Source: Faecalicatena contorta
Lineage (GTDB): Bacteria; Bacillota; Clostridia; Lachnospirales; Lachnospiraceae
Assembly: GCF_003149105.1 (NCBI RefSeq)
Contig: NZ_QGDS01000005.1
Coordinates: forward strand, 114,289-178,288
Reading direction: 5' to 3'
DNA: 64,000 bases
The notes under the pieces were generated by a model. The model was not told where the DNA came from and made no database searches. It was given only the letters and a program-made list of their open reading frames with translations. Position 1 is the stretch's first letter; every line of letters begins with the position of its first letter. Of the stretch, positions 35,627 to 44,896 are shown in pieces. The translations under genes and the position numbers were made by a program.

Positions 35627-35655
35627 ATTCTATCACAGTCCTTCGTTCTCTTCAA
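35627..35655 (-). promoter_or_regulatory. Promoter of the holin-like toxin gene
   Basis: TTGAAG (35655-35650) and TAGAAT (35632-35627) on the minus strand, 17-nt spacer, giving a leader of about 60 nt. Confidence 0.75.
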
Positions 35656-35670
35656 TCCACGATTTAACAA

Positions 35671-36960
35671 TTACTGTTCCGCCCACGCCTCTTCTATCTT
35701 CTCCGGCTGTTCCAGCAGCATCCAGCTTCCCAGTGCCATACACTCCGCCACATACACCATTGCCTTCTGTCCGATACTCATTCCCACCTGTGCCGTAGTT
35801 GACCAATGGTGCAGAGGTGTCCCTTTACACATCGCAGCCGCACTGAGCATTATAGTGGGAACTTTGTGGCTCACATCGGATACATCGGTCCCGATAGGCA
35901 GCAGTACCGGCTCATCCTCAAGAGGCTCCAGTCCCGTAAAATAAACCCCATTATTCTGAATTCCTGCCCGCTCGCTTATATCCCTTGCAAATACAATCTC
36001 TTCCTCGGTATGTTCCGGAACGGGTATCTGTTCCATAGCCTTATAAAACACTTCCGCAAGAGTCCGGTTCACCTTCATCTCTTTATTTTTTGTCACACGT
36101 TCTATTTCAACCCTTGTTCCCGTCATCATTGCAGCTCCCTGGGCACATGCATCCACTCTCTGGGAAGCATCCTCCATCCGCTCACTTTTACCGGAACGGA
36201 TAAAATAGTTTGTAGAAGCATAGTCCGGCACAATATTTGCCGGTCCGTCTGTATTTGTATAGGTATAATGCATCCGTATATCATCTGCCACATGCTCCCT
36301 CAGATAATTAACACCTACATTCATCAGCTCCGCAGCATCCAGCGCACTGCGTCCCATCTCTGGATTTTTGGCAGCGTGGGCAGTCGTACCGTAAAATTTA
36401 TAATTCTTGATGTCCTGGGCCAGCCAGATGTCATAACTCACCCGGTTTCTATCAAAAGGATGCCAGGTGATTGCCACAGACAAATCATCAAATACACCCG
36501 CCTCGTTCATTTGGATTTTTCCGATTACAATCTCTTCCGCCGGACAGCCATATACCCGGATTGTCCCTTCCATACCAGACGCTTCCATCTGCGCTTTCAG
36601 GGCACAGGCCGCTCCGGCACATGCAGTCCCCAGAAGGTTGTGTCCGCAGCCATGTCCCGGACCACCGCTTGGTTTGTACTCACACACTGCCTCCTGTCCC
36701 AGTCCCGGCAAAGCGTCGTATTCCGCCAGAAAGCCTAGAATCGGTTTTCCGCTTCCCCATTGTGCAATAAAGGCTGTTTCAAAACCTGCTATATTCCACT
36801 GGATAGAAAATCCCTGTTTTTCCAAAAAATCTGCCAGGCGTTTGGATGAATACACCTCCTCCTTTGATAACTCAGGATGGCGGAATATATCATCTGCTGT
36901 TCTCAGCATTTCTTCCTCATTTTGCTCAAACCAGGTTTTCCATATTGCTTTCTGTTTCAT
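35671..36960 (-). CDS. M20 family amidohydrolase (AbgB-like)
   Basis: About 429-residue metallohydrolase. Zinc-site motifs are GFLAEYDALPGLG, GPGHGCGHNLLG, YGCPAEEIVIGK and GTTAHAAKNPEMGRSALDA. It resembles the B subunit of p-aminobenzoyl-glutamate hydrolase (AbgB) and related indole-3-acetyl-amino acid hydrolases. ATG 36960 has AAGGAGGAGAAG directly upstream and sits at the stop of the OLD-family gene, so the two are co-transcribed. Physiological substrate unknown. Confidence 0.9.
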   Translation of the reverse strand: MKQKAIWKTWFEQNEEEMLRTADDIFRHPELSKEEVYSSKRLADFLEKQGFSIQWNIAGFETAFIAQWGSGKPILGFLAEYDALPGLGQEAVCEYKPSGGPGHGCGHNLLGTACAGAACALKAQMEASGMEGTIRVYGCPAEEIVIGKIQMNEAGVFDDLSVAITWHPFDRNRVSYDIWLAQDIKNYKFYGTTAHAAKNPEMGRSALDAAELMNVGVNYLREHVADDIRMHYTYTNTDGPANIVPDYASTNYFIRSGKSERMEDASQRVDACAQGAAMMTGTRVEIERVTKNKEMKVNRTLAEVFYKAMEQIPVPEHTEEEIVFARDISERAGIQNNGVYFTGLEPLEDEPVLLPIGTDVSDVSHKVPTIMLSAAAMCKGTPLHHWSTTAQVGMSIGQKAMVYVAECMALGSWMLLEQPEKIEEAWAEQ

Positions 36961-36961
36961 T

Positions 36962-38824
36962 TTACTTCTCCTCCTTCTTCCGGCTCTCAAAATAAATAAA
37001 CCGGTCTATAGAATCTAAAATATCCTGAAAATCTTCTCTCTGTGCTAAATCAATATATTTTCCCAGCAATTCCTGCTCCTGCTCTTTATATCTTCCATAA
37101 TAAATATCATACAGGTTATGTCCCCGCATATAAATCTTAATCTCCTCCATATGCTCTTTCACATCCTTCACCGTCTCCAGGTCCCGGCCCAGAATATCCA
37201 GCAGATGTCTTCCGCTTCTGATTTTATGGAGATACTCCTTCCATTTTCCCAAAAATATCTCATAGAAGGCTTCCTCGGACTCTATGATGCCCAACTGTGC
37301 CATAATCCGTGGATTCAGAAAATAGTTTTCAAAAGAATAGTAATGCAGGACCAATACATTCTGCGGCAGGACCCTGGGCAGTTTATCAGCGTCCTCTTTA
37401 CTTCTCTCCTCATAATACCGGCATAGCTGTCTCTTCAGCTTTTCAGGATCTTCTCCATCCCCGTCCCTGATCATCAGAAACTGGTCCTTTAAATAAATCT
37501 GATTCATATATTTCAAATTTGCATAGGTCTTAATATTTGTACAGCTATTCGTGGTAATGATGGCAATGCGGGACAGATTTCCCTCTTTATCATATGTCTC
37601 CGAATAATATTTCTTAATTAGTAATGGCAGCCTGCTCTTATCCTGCTTGCCTTCTACAATGAAAACAAAATTTACATTCAGCAAATCATTGGCCGTGTAA
37701 CCCAAATCATCCAGAATTGTACTAATGTCTGTTGTCTCACGCACTGCGGAACACCCCATTTCATCCAGCACAGTCTGCCGTATCTGGCGGCTGTTAAAGT
37801 TGAACAAAAGGTTCGGAGAATGGGTGGAAAAAATAACCTGGTTTTTTCTGGATAACCGATATAATATCTCGCCGGATACTTTTTGAAGCTTCGGATGCAA
37901 AAATATTTCCGGGTCCTCTACCATCACAATACCAGGTGCTCCGTCCTCCCCTTCCGCATAAGTCTCCAGCAGTGACAGCATATATACACTGCGCATGCCC
38001 TTCCCCATCTGCGTAATCGGGCGGGCTCCGGTTCTTTCCCTGCTGCGTATTTCCGTTGTCACAAGCAGCATCCTTTCCACATCCCGGTTCATGGAATAAA
38101 TGATTTCTTCCTGACCGCCGTTTTTTCTGAAATTCTCATTTACCTTCCCCGCAAATTCATTGAGGTTTAACTGATACAGTTTATAATCCAAAAGCTTTGC
38201 CGTCTCAAAAGCATCCAGCTCCTCCGGTTTTTTCTGGTTAATCAGCCCAATACATGCAAAACAATGGTTGCACATTTTTGCCCGGTCGAAAATACAGCAG
38301 CCGGAGCGTATTCTTTTCAGAAGTTCATCTTCCTGCAGCATCAGCAGATCCCCTTGAAGCTGATCCAGGTCACGGTCCGTATCCATATAATAAATCTGCG
38401 GAAACACCTCTTTTATATAGCGGTTGTTCTTCTGCACACCGTCATTGTAGCGGACATTCCCCTCTTTATTTACCGTAAAGTCAAACGTCAGAATCCCATT
38501 CTCATCATAGGAAGGCAGTTTTTTCCGAAAATCCTCTCTCCATGCCTCCATTCTTCTGTACCTGCTGACAACTCCCCGCTTCTGAAAGCTCAGAAGATCG
38601 TCCTCCCCAATTTCCAGGGAAACAGATACTTCCACATTCGGAAAGTTTTCCCGAAAATCTTCGGGCAGGATACGGTAAGAGCCGCCTACAGCCCGGATGG
38701 CATCCAAAACAGCCGTCTTTCCTGTATTATTCTGCCCTACCAAAATCAGGGCATTTTCAATATCCTTGATATACATATCCCGGATAGATTTGAAATTCCG
38801 GATTCTTAAACTGGTTATCTTCAT
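36962..38824 (-). CDS. OLD-family ATP-dependent endonuclease (AAA ATPase plus TOPRIM)
   Basis: 620 residues. The N-terminal SMC-like ATPase has Walker A GQNNTGKTA (30-38), an ABC-type signature near QMGKGMRSVYMLSLLE and Walker B IVMVEDPEIFLHP. THSPNLLF and the TOPRIM start NFVFIVEGKQDKSRL follow. OLD proteins are nucleases, some acting in phage defence (for example GajA of Gabija). No GajB-like helicase is adjacent; the partner gene downstream is an M20 hydrolase. Odd feature: a Cys cluster at C176, C177, C185, C188 and C191 between the ATPase halves, fit for a metal or Fe-S site. Confidence 0.85.
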   Translation of the reverse strand: MKITSLRIRNFKSIRDMYIKDIENALILVGQNNTGKTAVLDAIRAVGGSYRILPEDFRENFPNVEVSVSLEIGEDDLLSFQKRGVVSRYRRMEAWREDFRKKLPSYDENGILTFDFTVNKEGNVRYNDGVQKNNRYIKEVFPQIYYMDTDRDLDQLQGDLLMLQEDELLKRIRSGCCIFDRAKMCNHCFACIGLINQKKPEELDAFETAKLLDYKLYQLNLNEFAGKVNENFRKNGGQEEIIYSMNRDVERMLLVTTEIRSRERTGARPITQMGKGMRSVYMLSLLETYAEGEDGAPGIVMVEDPEIFLHPKLQKVSGEILYRLSRKNQVIFSTHSPNLLFNFNSRQIRQTVLDEMGCSAVRETTDISTILDDLGYTANDLLNVNFVFIVEGKQDKSRLPLLIKKYYSETYDKEGNLSRIAIITTNSCTNIKTYANLKYMNQIYLKDQFLMIRDGDGEDPEKLKRQLCRYYEERSKEDADKLPRVLPQNVLVLHYYSFENYFLNPRIMAQLGIIESEEAFYEIFLGKWKEYLHKIRSGRHLLDILGRDLETVKDVKEHMEEIKIYMRGHNLYDIYYGRYKEQEQELLGKYIDLAQREDFQDILDSIDRFIYFESRKKEEK

Positions 38825-39224
38825 AAGATACTCCTCTACAGTCCGTCAAAGATTCTAATCTTTAAAGTCTTTCCCATTATATCATGATACATAAAAAGAA
38901 TGGCAGCTTTTTTCAAAACCACCATTCCAATCGGCTATACCTTAATGCACATCTCTATTCCGCCGTTGAAACAACGGCTAATTATCTTTCAGCTAAATTA
39001 TATGTTCCAATGTTCTCAAAATCCAAAGCAACAACGGCTGACTCAAAGGTAATTTCAAAAAGAGCACTGCTTTTGTAACTTCGTCAAAGTAGAAATTTAC
39101 AATCTTTACATTCTACGGTGAAACCATTTTTTCTATTCAGCCAACCAGCTTGGAAAATTTAATTCTTGAAAAATTGGATGCAATAAAAAATCATCTTTTT
39201 TCCATCTGAAGTACGTAAACAAGC
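38825..39224. other. Intergenic region with possible decayed coding fragment
   Basis: 400 bp with no intact gene. On the minus strand two frames around 39000-39110 read NVKIVNFYFDEVTK and then, in another frame, EITFESAVVALDFENIGTY, as if one short reading frame had shifted. A CCGTTG-AAA-CAACGG hairpin is near 38962. I do not recognise a family. Confidence 0.3.
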
Positions 39225-39821
39225 TTATAATACTATTTTACGGTGTTCTACAATCTCATCAATAATACCGTACTCTTTTGCTTCCACTGCACTCATAAAA
39301 TTATCCCTGTCAGTGTCTTTTTCTATTTGTTCTATTGGCTGTCCGGTATTTTCAGCGTAAATTTTGTTAAGCCGCTGTTTTGTTTTCAGCATATGGTCGG
39401 AGATAATTTTAATGTCACTGGCCTGACCTTTCATACCGCCCGATATAGCAGGCTGATGTATCATAATCTCTGCATTTGGCAAAGAAAACCTCTTCCCTTT
39501 TGTACCGCCGGCCAATAGAAAAGAGCCGAAGCTGGCAGCAACTCCGATGCAAATAGTTGACACATCGCACCGAATATAGCGCATTGTATCATATATAGCG
39601 AGACCAGCAGTAATAGACCCGCCCGGACTATTGATATATAAACTAATATCCTTATCTGGGTTTTGGCCCTCTAGAAAGAGAAGTTGTGCAACTATTAAAC
39701 CGGCAGTCGTATCATTCACATCTTCACCCAGAAAAATAATGCGGTCAGATAAAAGGCGGGAATAAATATCATAACTGCGTTCACCCCGGCCGGTTTGTTC
39801 AATAACATAAGGTATCGTCAT
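39225..39821 (-). CDS. ClpP-family serine protease subunit (accessory copy)
   Basis: 198 residues with an intact catalytic triad: S97 in [12 protein letters not shown]122 in IMIHQPAI and D171 in [10 protein letters not shown]. It would form the tetradecameric chamber and needs a Clp ATPase partner. The setting is unusual: no clpX or tig neighbours, and a 4-bp overlap with an AraC-type regulator upstream. That suggests an extra, separately controlled ClpP rather than the housekeeping one. Confidence 0.9.
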   Translation of the reverse strand: MTIPYVIEQTGRGERSYDIYSRLLSDRIIFLGEDVNDTTAGLIVAQLLFLEGQNPDKDISLYINSPGGSITAGLAIYDTMRYIRCDVSTICIGVAASFGSFLLAGGTKGKRFSLPNAEIMIHQPAISGGMKGQASDIKIISDHMLKTKQRLNKIYAENTGQPIEQIEKDTDRDNFMSAVEAKEYGIIDEIVEHRKIVL

Positions 39822-40231
39822 GCCGCCACCGCCAATCTGCTATAAGAATAAACGCTAAGAATAGATTGCATTTGATATGCTTTTCTTATTGGAAAATATT
39901 GCTTATCCATTCGATACTTCATCGGTGCGCAAAGATAGATATTACGAAAAGCATTCGTGAAAGCCTGCTGCGATTGGTAGCCTGTTTCATAGGCAATATC
40001 TACGATTGCTTTATCCGTATAGACAAGTTTCTTTGCCGCCTCTGTTAAACGCCGCTCAAAAATATACTGGTGAATGGTTATTGCGGTTTCTTCTTGAAAG
40101 GTACGGTTCAAGTAAAACTTGGAATATCCGACCTTTTCTGCTATTTCGTCCAGCGATAGGGCTTCGCCTCCGCTTTTAAGCTGCTGTTCGATATATTCGA
40201 TTATACTTTTTGCAATTTCTGATTTATCCAT
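39818..40231 (-). CDS. AraC-family transcriptional regulator (single-domain)
   Basis: 137 residues, almost only the double HTH domain: [21 protein letters not shown] and [19 protein letters not shown]. No ligand-binding N-terminal domain, so activity may follow protein level, which fits coupling to the overlapping clpP gene. Target genes unknown. Confidence 0.9.
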   Translation of the reverse strand: MDKSEIAKSIIEYIEQQLKSGGEALSLDEIAEKVGYSKFYLNRTFQEETAITIHQYIFERRLTEAAKKLVYTDKAIVDIAYETGYQSQQAFTNAFRNIYLCAPMKYRMDKQYFPIRKAYQMQSILSVYSYSRLAVAA

Positions 40232-40314
40232 GCTATCAAGTCCTATCCATATATTTTTATAATATTATATACCCTTTACACTTCGCATGTCTTAATAAAA
40301 ATTGCTCTCATAAG

Positions 40315-42498
40315 TCAATATTTTCCCAGATCCATGTCGGAAGGCAGCGAAGGTACAGAATCCTCTGTGCAGGAAAGAGTCTCGTGGGTGCGGCTGGAGC
40401 TGGGATGTGCACCTCTTTTGTCGTCTCTCAGCGTAAACCGCTGCACCTCCTGACGCAGCATGTCAGCCTGTGCGGACATCTCTTCACTGGTGGCAGAGTT
40501 TTCCTCGGCGGTGGCCGCATTAGTCTGCACTACAGCGGAAACCTGATTCAGCCCATCATTGATCTGTTCGATAGCACTGGTTTGTTGAGTGGACGCGTAC
40601 TCCACCCTTTCAATACTCTCTGTCACAGATTGTGCACTCACCTCGACGGATTGCAGGAGTTCCGCGGTCTGCGAGGTAATTTCCGTTCCTCTTTCAATTG
40701 TGCGGACAGCCGTTTCAATGAGCTCCGCAGTTTGTTTTGCGGCTTCGGCTGATTTTCCTGCCAGATTGCGCACCTCGTCCGCCACCACCGCAAAGCCTTT
40801 TCCAACGTCTCCCGCGCGGGCGGCTTCAACGGCTGCATTGAGTGCAAGAATGTTGGTCTGGAACGCAATATCCTCAATGCCCTTGGTGATACCCGCAATT
40901 TGGCTGGATGCGGAACCAATGTCGGTCATTGACTCGGTAAGAATCCCCATCTGCTGATTGCTGGAAGAAACTCCGGCCACTGCCTGTTTCACATATTCCG
41001 CCGCACTCCTGACATTCAACATGTTTTCCTCTGCCTGTACAGCTACTTCGCTGATGGAAGCACTCAGCTCCTCTACGGTAGCCGCCTGCTCGGTGGAGCC
41101 TGATGCCAGAGCCTGCGCGCCGCTGGAAACTTGATTAGAACCAGTTGCAACCTGGTCGGCGGCACTGTTGATAACCGACATCGCCTCGTTCATATTTTCA
41201 ACCATTTTGTTAAGCGCCTTGTTCATCACATCAGCATCCGAACGTGCAGGAATCGTGACGGAATAGTCCCCCTGGGCGATTTGTTCCAAAACATCTGCCT
41301 GCTGCTTCACACCATCGGCCATATCTGCGAAAGCACGGATTAAAAGAATAATTTCATTGCGTGTGTTTGATGTTTTGTCAACCTGCCTCCCATCAGCCAC
41401 AGCGATATTGCCAAGCGCCATATCGCTTGCAACCTGGGTCAGGATGGGAAGATCTTTCAGGCGTCTGCGGACAATGACTAGAATCGTGATACCGACCACG
41501 ACAATCAGCAGGACACCGATGCCAATGACGGAAAACAACAGGGAGTTCGACGCGGCGTTCACTGTTTTTTGCGGCACAACTCCGCAGACAACCCAATAGT
41601 CGTCCGTACTGCCGATTTTCACACCTGAACCCAAAAAGGTCATATTAGTATTGGTAACGTCTGAATAGGCGTCAACAGCAAAGGTTCCGCCATTATTTAT
41701 CACTCGTTCAATCTCTTCTTTGTAATTTCCCATCCACGTTGTGTCGTATTGCTGCAAAACAAGGCTGGAATCGGGATGTGTTGCCAACAGTCCTCCGGGA
41801 GACAGCGAGTAAATATATCCATTGTCGAGAATGGAACCTGTATTCATCGTGGCGTTAATATCCTCCATGTTGATGTCAACACCTACCACCCCCGCGGTGT
41901 GCCCGTTTAATGTGACCGGAACGCTTATACTGCAAACAAGCTGCTGCTCCCCATTGACCTCATATGGATACGGGTCGGTAATGTGTACCTTTCCGCTGTC
42001 AATGGCACTGAGATAAAAATCACCGGCCGCAGGGTCATCGTACCCCGTCAAGGCATAACTGCTGTACCCTCCGCTTCCGTCAGAGCCTATGTAAGGAATA
42101 AAACGACCGGTGGAGTCATGCAACTTGGTGTTTGCAAACTGGCGGTCCTTTCCGTCCAGGGCGTTGGGCTCCCAGCAGGTCCATATACCGGACAGCATAT
42201 TATTTCCCTTGATTGCCTGTTCGAGGGCGTTTACAATATCGGCCCGGGGATTCTCCGAGGTTTCTGCAAGGTTCTGTACAATAGGGGCCACCGACATAAC
42301 CGTGCCGTAAGAGGACATGGAGATGGCCTCAAACTGATTGCTGTACTCGTTTACCCTGGCATCCATCAGCTGGGATGTGAGATTCTGGGTGGCGGAGAAA
42401 GAAAGGACTCCGATCACGCCCGCCATGAGTAGAATTCCTGCAACCAATACCGCTAGTGCGGGAACCAATATAGATGTTTTGATACTTTTGTTTTTCAT
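40315..42498 (-). CDS. Methyl-accepting chemotaxis protein
   Basis: 727 residues. TM1 (about 8-35) is followed by a large extracellular double-Cache sensor domain (about 40-330, with [20 protein letters not shown]). Then come TM2 (about 345-365), HAMP, and the long methylation/signalling coiled coil with its conserved tip ([30 protein letters not shown]). ATG 42498 follows CAGGAGGGTTTTAAGT; the longer frame has no ribosome site. The end (DMDLGKY) lacks the pentapeptide for CheR tethering. No other chemotaxis gene is nearby. dCache domains often bind amino acids or small organic molecules. Confidence 0.92.
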   Translation of the reverse strand: MKNKSIKTSILVPALAVLVAGILLMAGVIGVLSFSATQNLTSQLMDARVNEYSNQFEAISMSSYGTVMSVAPIVQNLAETSENPRADIVNALEQAIKGNNMLSGIWTCWEPNALDGKDRQFANTKLHDSTGRFIPYIGSDGSGGYSSYALTGYDDPAAGDFYLSAIDSGKVHITDPYPYEVNGEQQLVCSISVPVTLNGHTAGVVGVDINMEDINATMNTGSILDNGYIYSLSPGGLLATHPDSSLVLQQYDTTWMGNYKEEIERVINNGGTFAVDAYSDVTNTNMTFLGSGVKIGSTDDYWVVCGVVPQKTVNAASNSLLFSVIGIGVLLIVVVGITILVIVRRRLKDLPILTQVASDMALGNIAVADGRQVDKTSNTRNEIILLIRAFADMADGVKQQADVLEQIAQGDYSVTIPARSDADVMNKALNKMVENMNEAMSVINSAADQVATGSNQVSSGAQALASGSTEQAATVEELSASISEVAVQAEENMLNVRSAAEYVKQAVAGVSSSNQQMGILTESMTDIGSASSQIAGITKGIEDIAFQTNILALNAAVEAARAGDVGKGFAVVADEVRNLAGKSAEAAKQTAELIETAVRTIERGTEITSQTAELLQSVEVSAQSVTESIERVEYASTQQTSAIEQINDGLNQVSAVVQTNAATAEENSATSEEMSAQADMLRQEVQRFTLRDDKRGAHPSSSRTHETLSCTEDSVPSLPSDMDLGKY

Positions 42499-42754
42499 AC
42501 TTAAAACCCTCCTGTGATTATACTTTTCCCATAGACATAATGCGGCATAAATAGCCATATACAGCGTATGATAACACTATTTCGACACGAAAAAAGGCGC
42601 AATATTTCAATTTCCATTTTCACGTATCGAATAGCAAAGAGTTTGCAAAGCAGACTCTTGCGCCTGGGTTGGCCGCATAACGACATCTGCCGCTTATGTC
42701 GCAGTACCATCCCCGGTCGGGTTTTTTTTGTAATAGGGCGTAATTTCCTATTAC
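42499..42754. other. Structured non-coding region upstream of the chemoreceptor gene
   Basis: Contains GTAATAGG...CCTATTAC (42730-42754), CGACAT...ATGTCG (42681-42701), AAGAGT...ACTCTT, and an outer GGCGCAA / TTGCGCC pair (42596-42664) followed on the minus strand by TTTTTT. It could be a long regulatory leader on the mcp transcript, or a remnant from a mobile element (oriT-like). No known riboswitch pattern recognised. Confidence 0.45.
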
Positions 42755-42791
42755 ACAAAAAACACCTTCGCGTAAATTCACGCGAAAGGTG
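42755..42791 (-). terminator. Terminator of the ABC permease genes
   Basis: Minus-strand CACCTTTCGCGTGAATTTACGCGAAGGTG stem-loop (one bulge), then TTTTTT, about 70 bp after the permease stop. Confidence 0.82.
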
Positions 42792-42860
42792 CCGAATAAA
42801 AAAGCAGCGCAGTAGCTGCATTTTCATATCATTACTTTAGTAGCTGAATGGAACCATGCT

Positions 42861-43577
42861 CTAACAAGCTATTTTTTTGATGAATTTTTTGGATATAAGG
42901 ATAACCCAAAGTCCTCCAAGTAAAATTGAGATAAGCAATGCCAAATAATTATTTGATTGTATGGCTCTTGCCATCCAATACGATGGCAGAATTGATAGTG
43001 TATATTGCATTTTTCCGGTTATAAAATATGGAGCAAACGCCCCCACAGTAAAGAGAGTTGTTATTTTTCCAACTGCCATTCCTTCCACCTTATTTGCTGA
43101 TAGAGTGACAATAAGCAACGCTATAATAACACCTTGAACAGTTCCTGCCAGTGCAATACCTGTAAGCATCAGTATATTTACATTGGACAGACGAAAAAGC
43201 GCAGACACAAAAATGCTGGCAGGAAATGAAATAAGCCCTATTACTCCCAATCTTGATAATAAATATCCTGTTTTCCCCAAAGGTGTAACAGCTAAATAGG
43301 AAACCATATGGTCGTCTGTTTCTTCCAGTATTACCATGGCAACAACGTAATTGAACATGGATGGGGTTAGAATTATTAGAAATAAATCAACCAACTCATA
43401 ATAGGGAGCTAAAATTGCGTCTGCACCGAAATAACCAGTTATTAACTTCTCTATAAAAGGGATCGCAAACCGAAAAAAAGTTCCTGCAAGCAGGGGAGCA
43501 AGGGCAATTATTATAAGCATAGCATCTTGCTTCAACTGCCGTATCATCTGTAAAAAGCTGATATAAATGGCATTCAT
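42861..43577 (-). CDS. ABC exporter permease subunit
   Basis: 238 residues with about six transmembrane segments and the conserved-looking LEETDDHMVSYLAVTPLGKTGYLLSR loop typical of ABC-2-type (fluoroquinolone-export-like) permeases. It overlaps the second permease gene by 4 bp. Its ATPase partner (44251-44839) is broken, so this transporter is probably dead unless another ATPase serves it. Confidence 0.8.
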   Translation of the reverse strand: MNAIYISFLQMIRQLKQDAMLIIIALAPLLAGTFFRFAIPFIEKLITGYFGADAILAPYYELVDLFLIILTPSMFNYVVAMVILEETDDHMVSYLAVTPLGKTGYLLSRLGVIGLISFPASIFVSALFRLSNVNILMLTGIALAGTVQGVIIALLIVTLSANKVEGMAVGKITTLFTVGAFAPYFITGKMQYTLSILPSYWMARAIQSNNYLALLISILLGGLWVILISKKFIKKIAC

Positions 43578-44254
43578 AACTTAACCCCTCCAAGACTCCT
43601 CCACATTTTCATGGTTGCACGCTGAGCAACCATGAATAAACAAACAATTACAATTAATAGCATAGAAATATCACGCAGGGGATTTTGGCTGCTGTTTGAA
43701 ATTAACGCCATGCTGCCATTCAATGGATACCACTGTATAATGGCCGATGGGACAAATAAGTAAATTATAGGCGGTACAAAACAAATAAGCTCTAGGGGAG
43801 CGGTCATAATGATATACTGATTCAAGCTGTTTATTTTTGTGGCTGCAATTAAGCCCAATAAAGTGAAAATTATGGAAGTTAACGCCGTTGCAAGTAAAAC
43901 TTCCGGGATATTTCTTATCCCTGCCACAAATGCAAGCACGAAGGACACCAGTACAGATATAAGCATTAGTGATATTGTCTTTGCTATTATATACTCAATC
44001 GCTTTTACAGGGGAAACCGCCAAAGCATTTAATACCCTTTGACTTTTTTCCAGCAGCACAATCGCCCCCATAAAGAAAAGTCCCATTGCTGCAGGGTCGG
44101 AATAAATCATAATGCTTACAGCCTTTTCACGCCATGTTTCCGGAAAGATAAAAAGCAGAAAAACATATAGCGCGCAGAACAAGAGATAAATAAAGTAAAA
44201 ACCATATTTGAATTGAAAATGGATATCTCCAAGTATTAGTTTTACGATTCTCAT
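43574..44254 (-). CDS. ABC exporter permease subunit (second)
   Basis: 226 residues, about six transmembrane segments; ABC-2-type with LEKSQRVLNALAVSPVKAIEYI as the cytoplasmic coupling-helix region. Same operon as the permease above and the broken ATPase, with 4-bp overlaps on both sides. Confidence 0.8.
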   Translation of the reverse strand: MRIVKLILGDIHFQFKYGFYFIYLLFCALYVFLLFIFPETWREKAVSIMIYSDPAAMGLFFMGAIVLLEKSQRVLNALAVSPVKAIEYIIAKTISLMLISVLVSFVLAFVAGIRNIPEVLLATALTSIIFTLLGLIAATKINSLNQYIIMTAPLELICFVPPIIYLFVPSAIIQWYPLNGSMALISNSSQNPLRDISMLLIVIVCLFMVAQRATMKMWRSLGGVKL

Positions 44255-44839
44255 TGCAGTGTCCTCCCTGTAATCTCAATAAAAATATCATTCAAAGTTG
44301 GCTCACTGCTGTGAATGGATAGTATGCGGTCTTTCTTTATTAGGTTTGTCAGCACATTGTCTTGCGATATTTGAGAAAGCAGGCATTCGCCCAGACGCTC
44401 ATGCTTATCATAGTAAGTGTACCAAACCTTTGCTGCTCCTTTCCGCATAATAAGATTGTGGGGACTATCCAAAGCTTTAATGCCGCCGTTCACAATAAAA
44501 GCCACTATATCGCACAATTCTGTTGCGTCTGCCATATTGTGCGTAGTTAAAAATATGGTTTTGCCTGGCAGTTAATTTTTCATACATCGTTGAATATTCA
44601 AAATCCACACCAATGTTCTCATAAAAGCGGTTATCATGCTCTTTGCATTCGATACCATCTAACTTAACACTTCCATCATATGTCGTGATTAAACCCGTGA
44701 GAATTTTTTGTAATGTTGTTTTTCCCGCACCCGATGGACCTAAGAAACCAAATATTTCTCCTTTTTCAACATGAAAATTCATGCATGTAATGAAGGGTTT
44801 TTTTGAATAACTGAATGATAGATTTTTGACTGTCAGCAT
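44251..44839 (-). pseudogene. ABC exporter ATPase, internal deletion plus frameshift
   Basis: The 5' part is a normal start (AAGGAGGACGCT then ATG): MLTVKNLSFSYSKK and Walker A GPSGAGKTTLQKIL, reaching NIGVDFEYSTMYEKLTA. The 3' part resumes in another frame with GKTIFLTTHNMADATELCD, the H-loop region, and runs to the normal C-terminus. The stretch between, which should carry the signature motif, Walker B and D-loop (roughly 80-90 residues), is missing. The junction lies near 44563-44572. No ATP hydrolysis can be expected. Confidence 0.88.
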
Positions 44840-44854
44840 AGCGTCCTCCTTAAA

Positions 44855-44878
44855 TGACCAAATCATTATTTTTAGTCA
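44855..44878. promoter_or_regulatory. TetR-type operator before the ABC genes
   Basis: TGACCAAATCATTATTTTTAGTCA-like 24-mer with TGAC...GTCA ends (split here as TGACCAAATCATT and ATTTTTAGTCA). It matches the site at 45504-45527 in 19 or so positions and overlaps the start of the ABC leader. Confidence 0.7.
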
Positions 44879-44896
44879 ATAAAATAGTAAAAAATT

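Noticed and set aside
35806-36738. 310-codon plus-strand open frame
   Set aside because: It lies wholly antisense to the M20 amidohydrolase, has no ribosome site and reads as Cys/His/Ile-rich low-quality sequence; a shadow frame.
42499-42754. c-di-GMP (GEMM) riboswitch before the chemoreceptor
   Set aside because: Chemoreceptor genes are typical targets, but I could not find the conserved GEMM core or tetraloop-receptor sequence.
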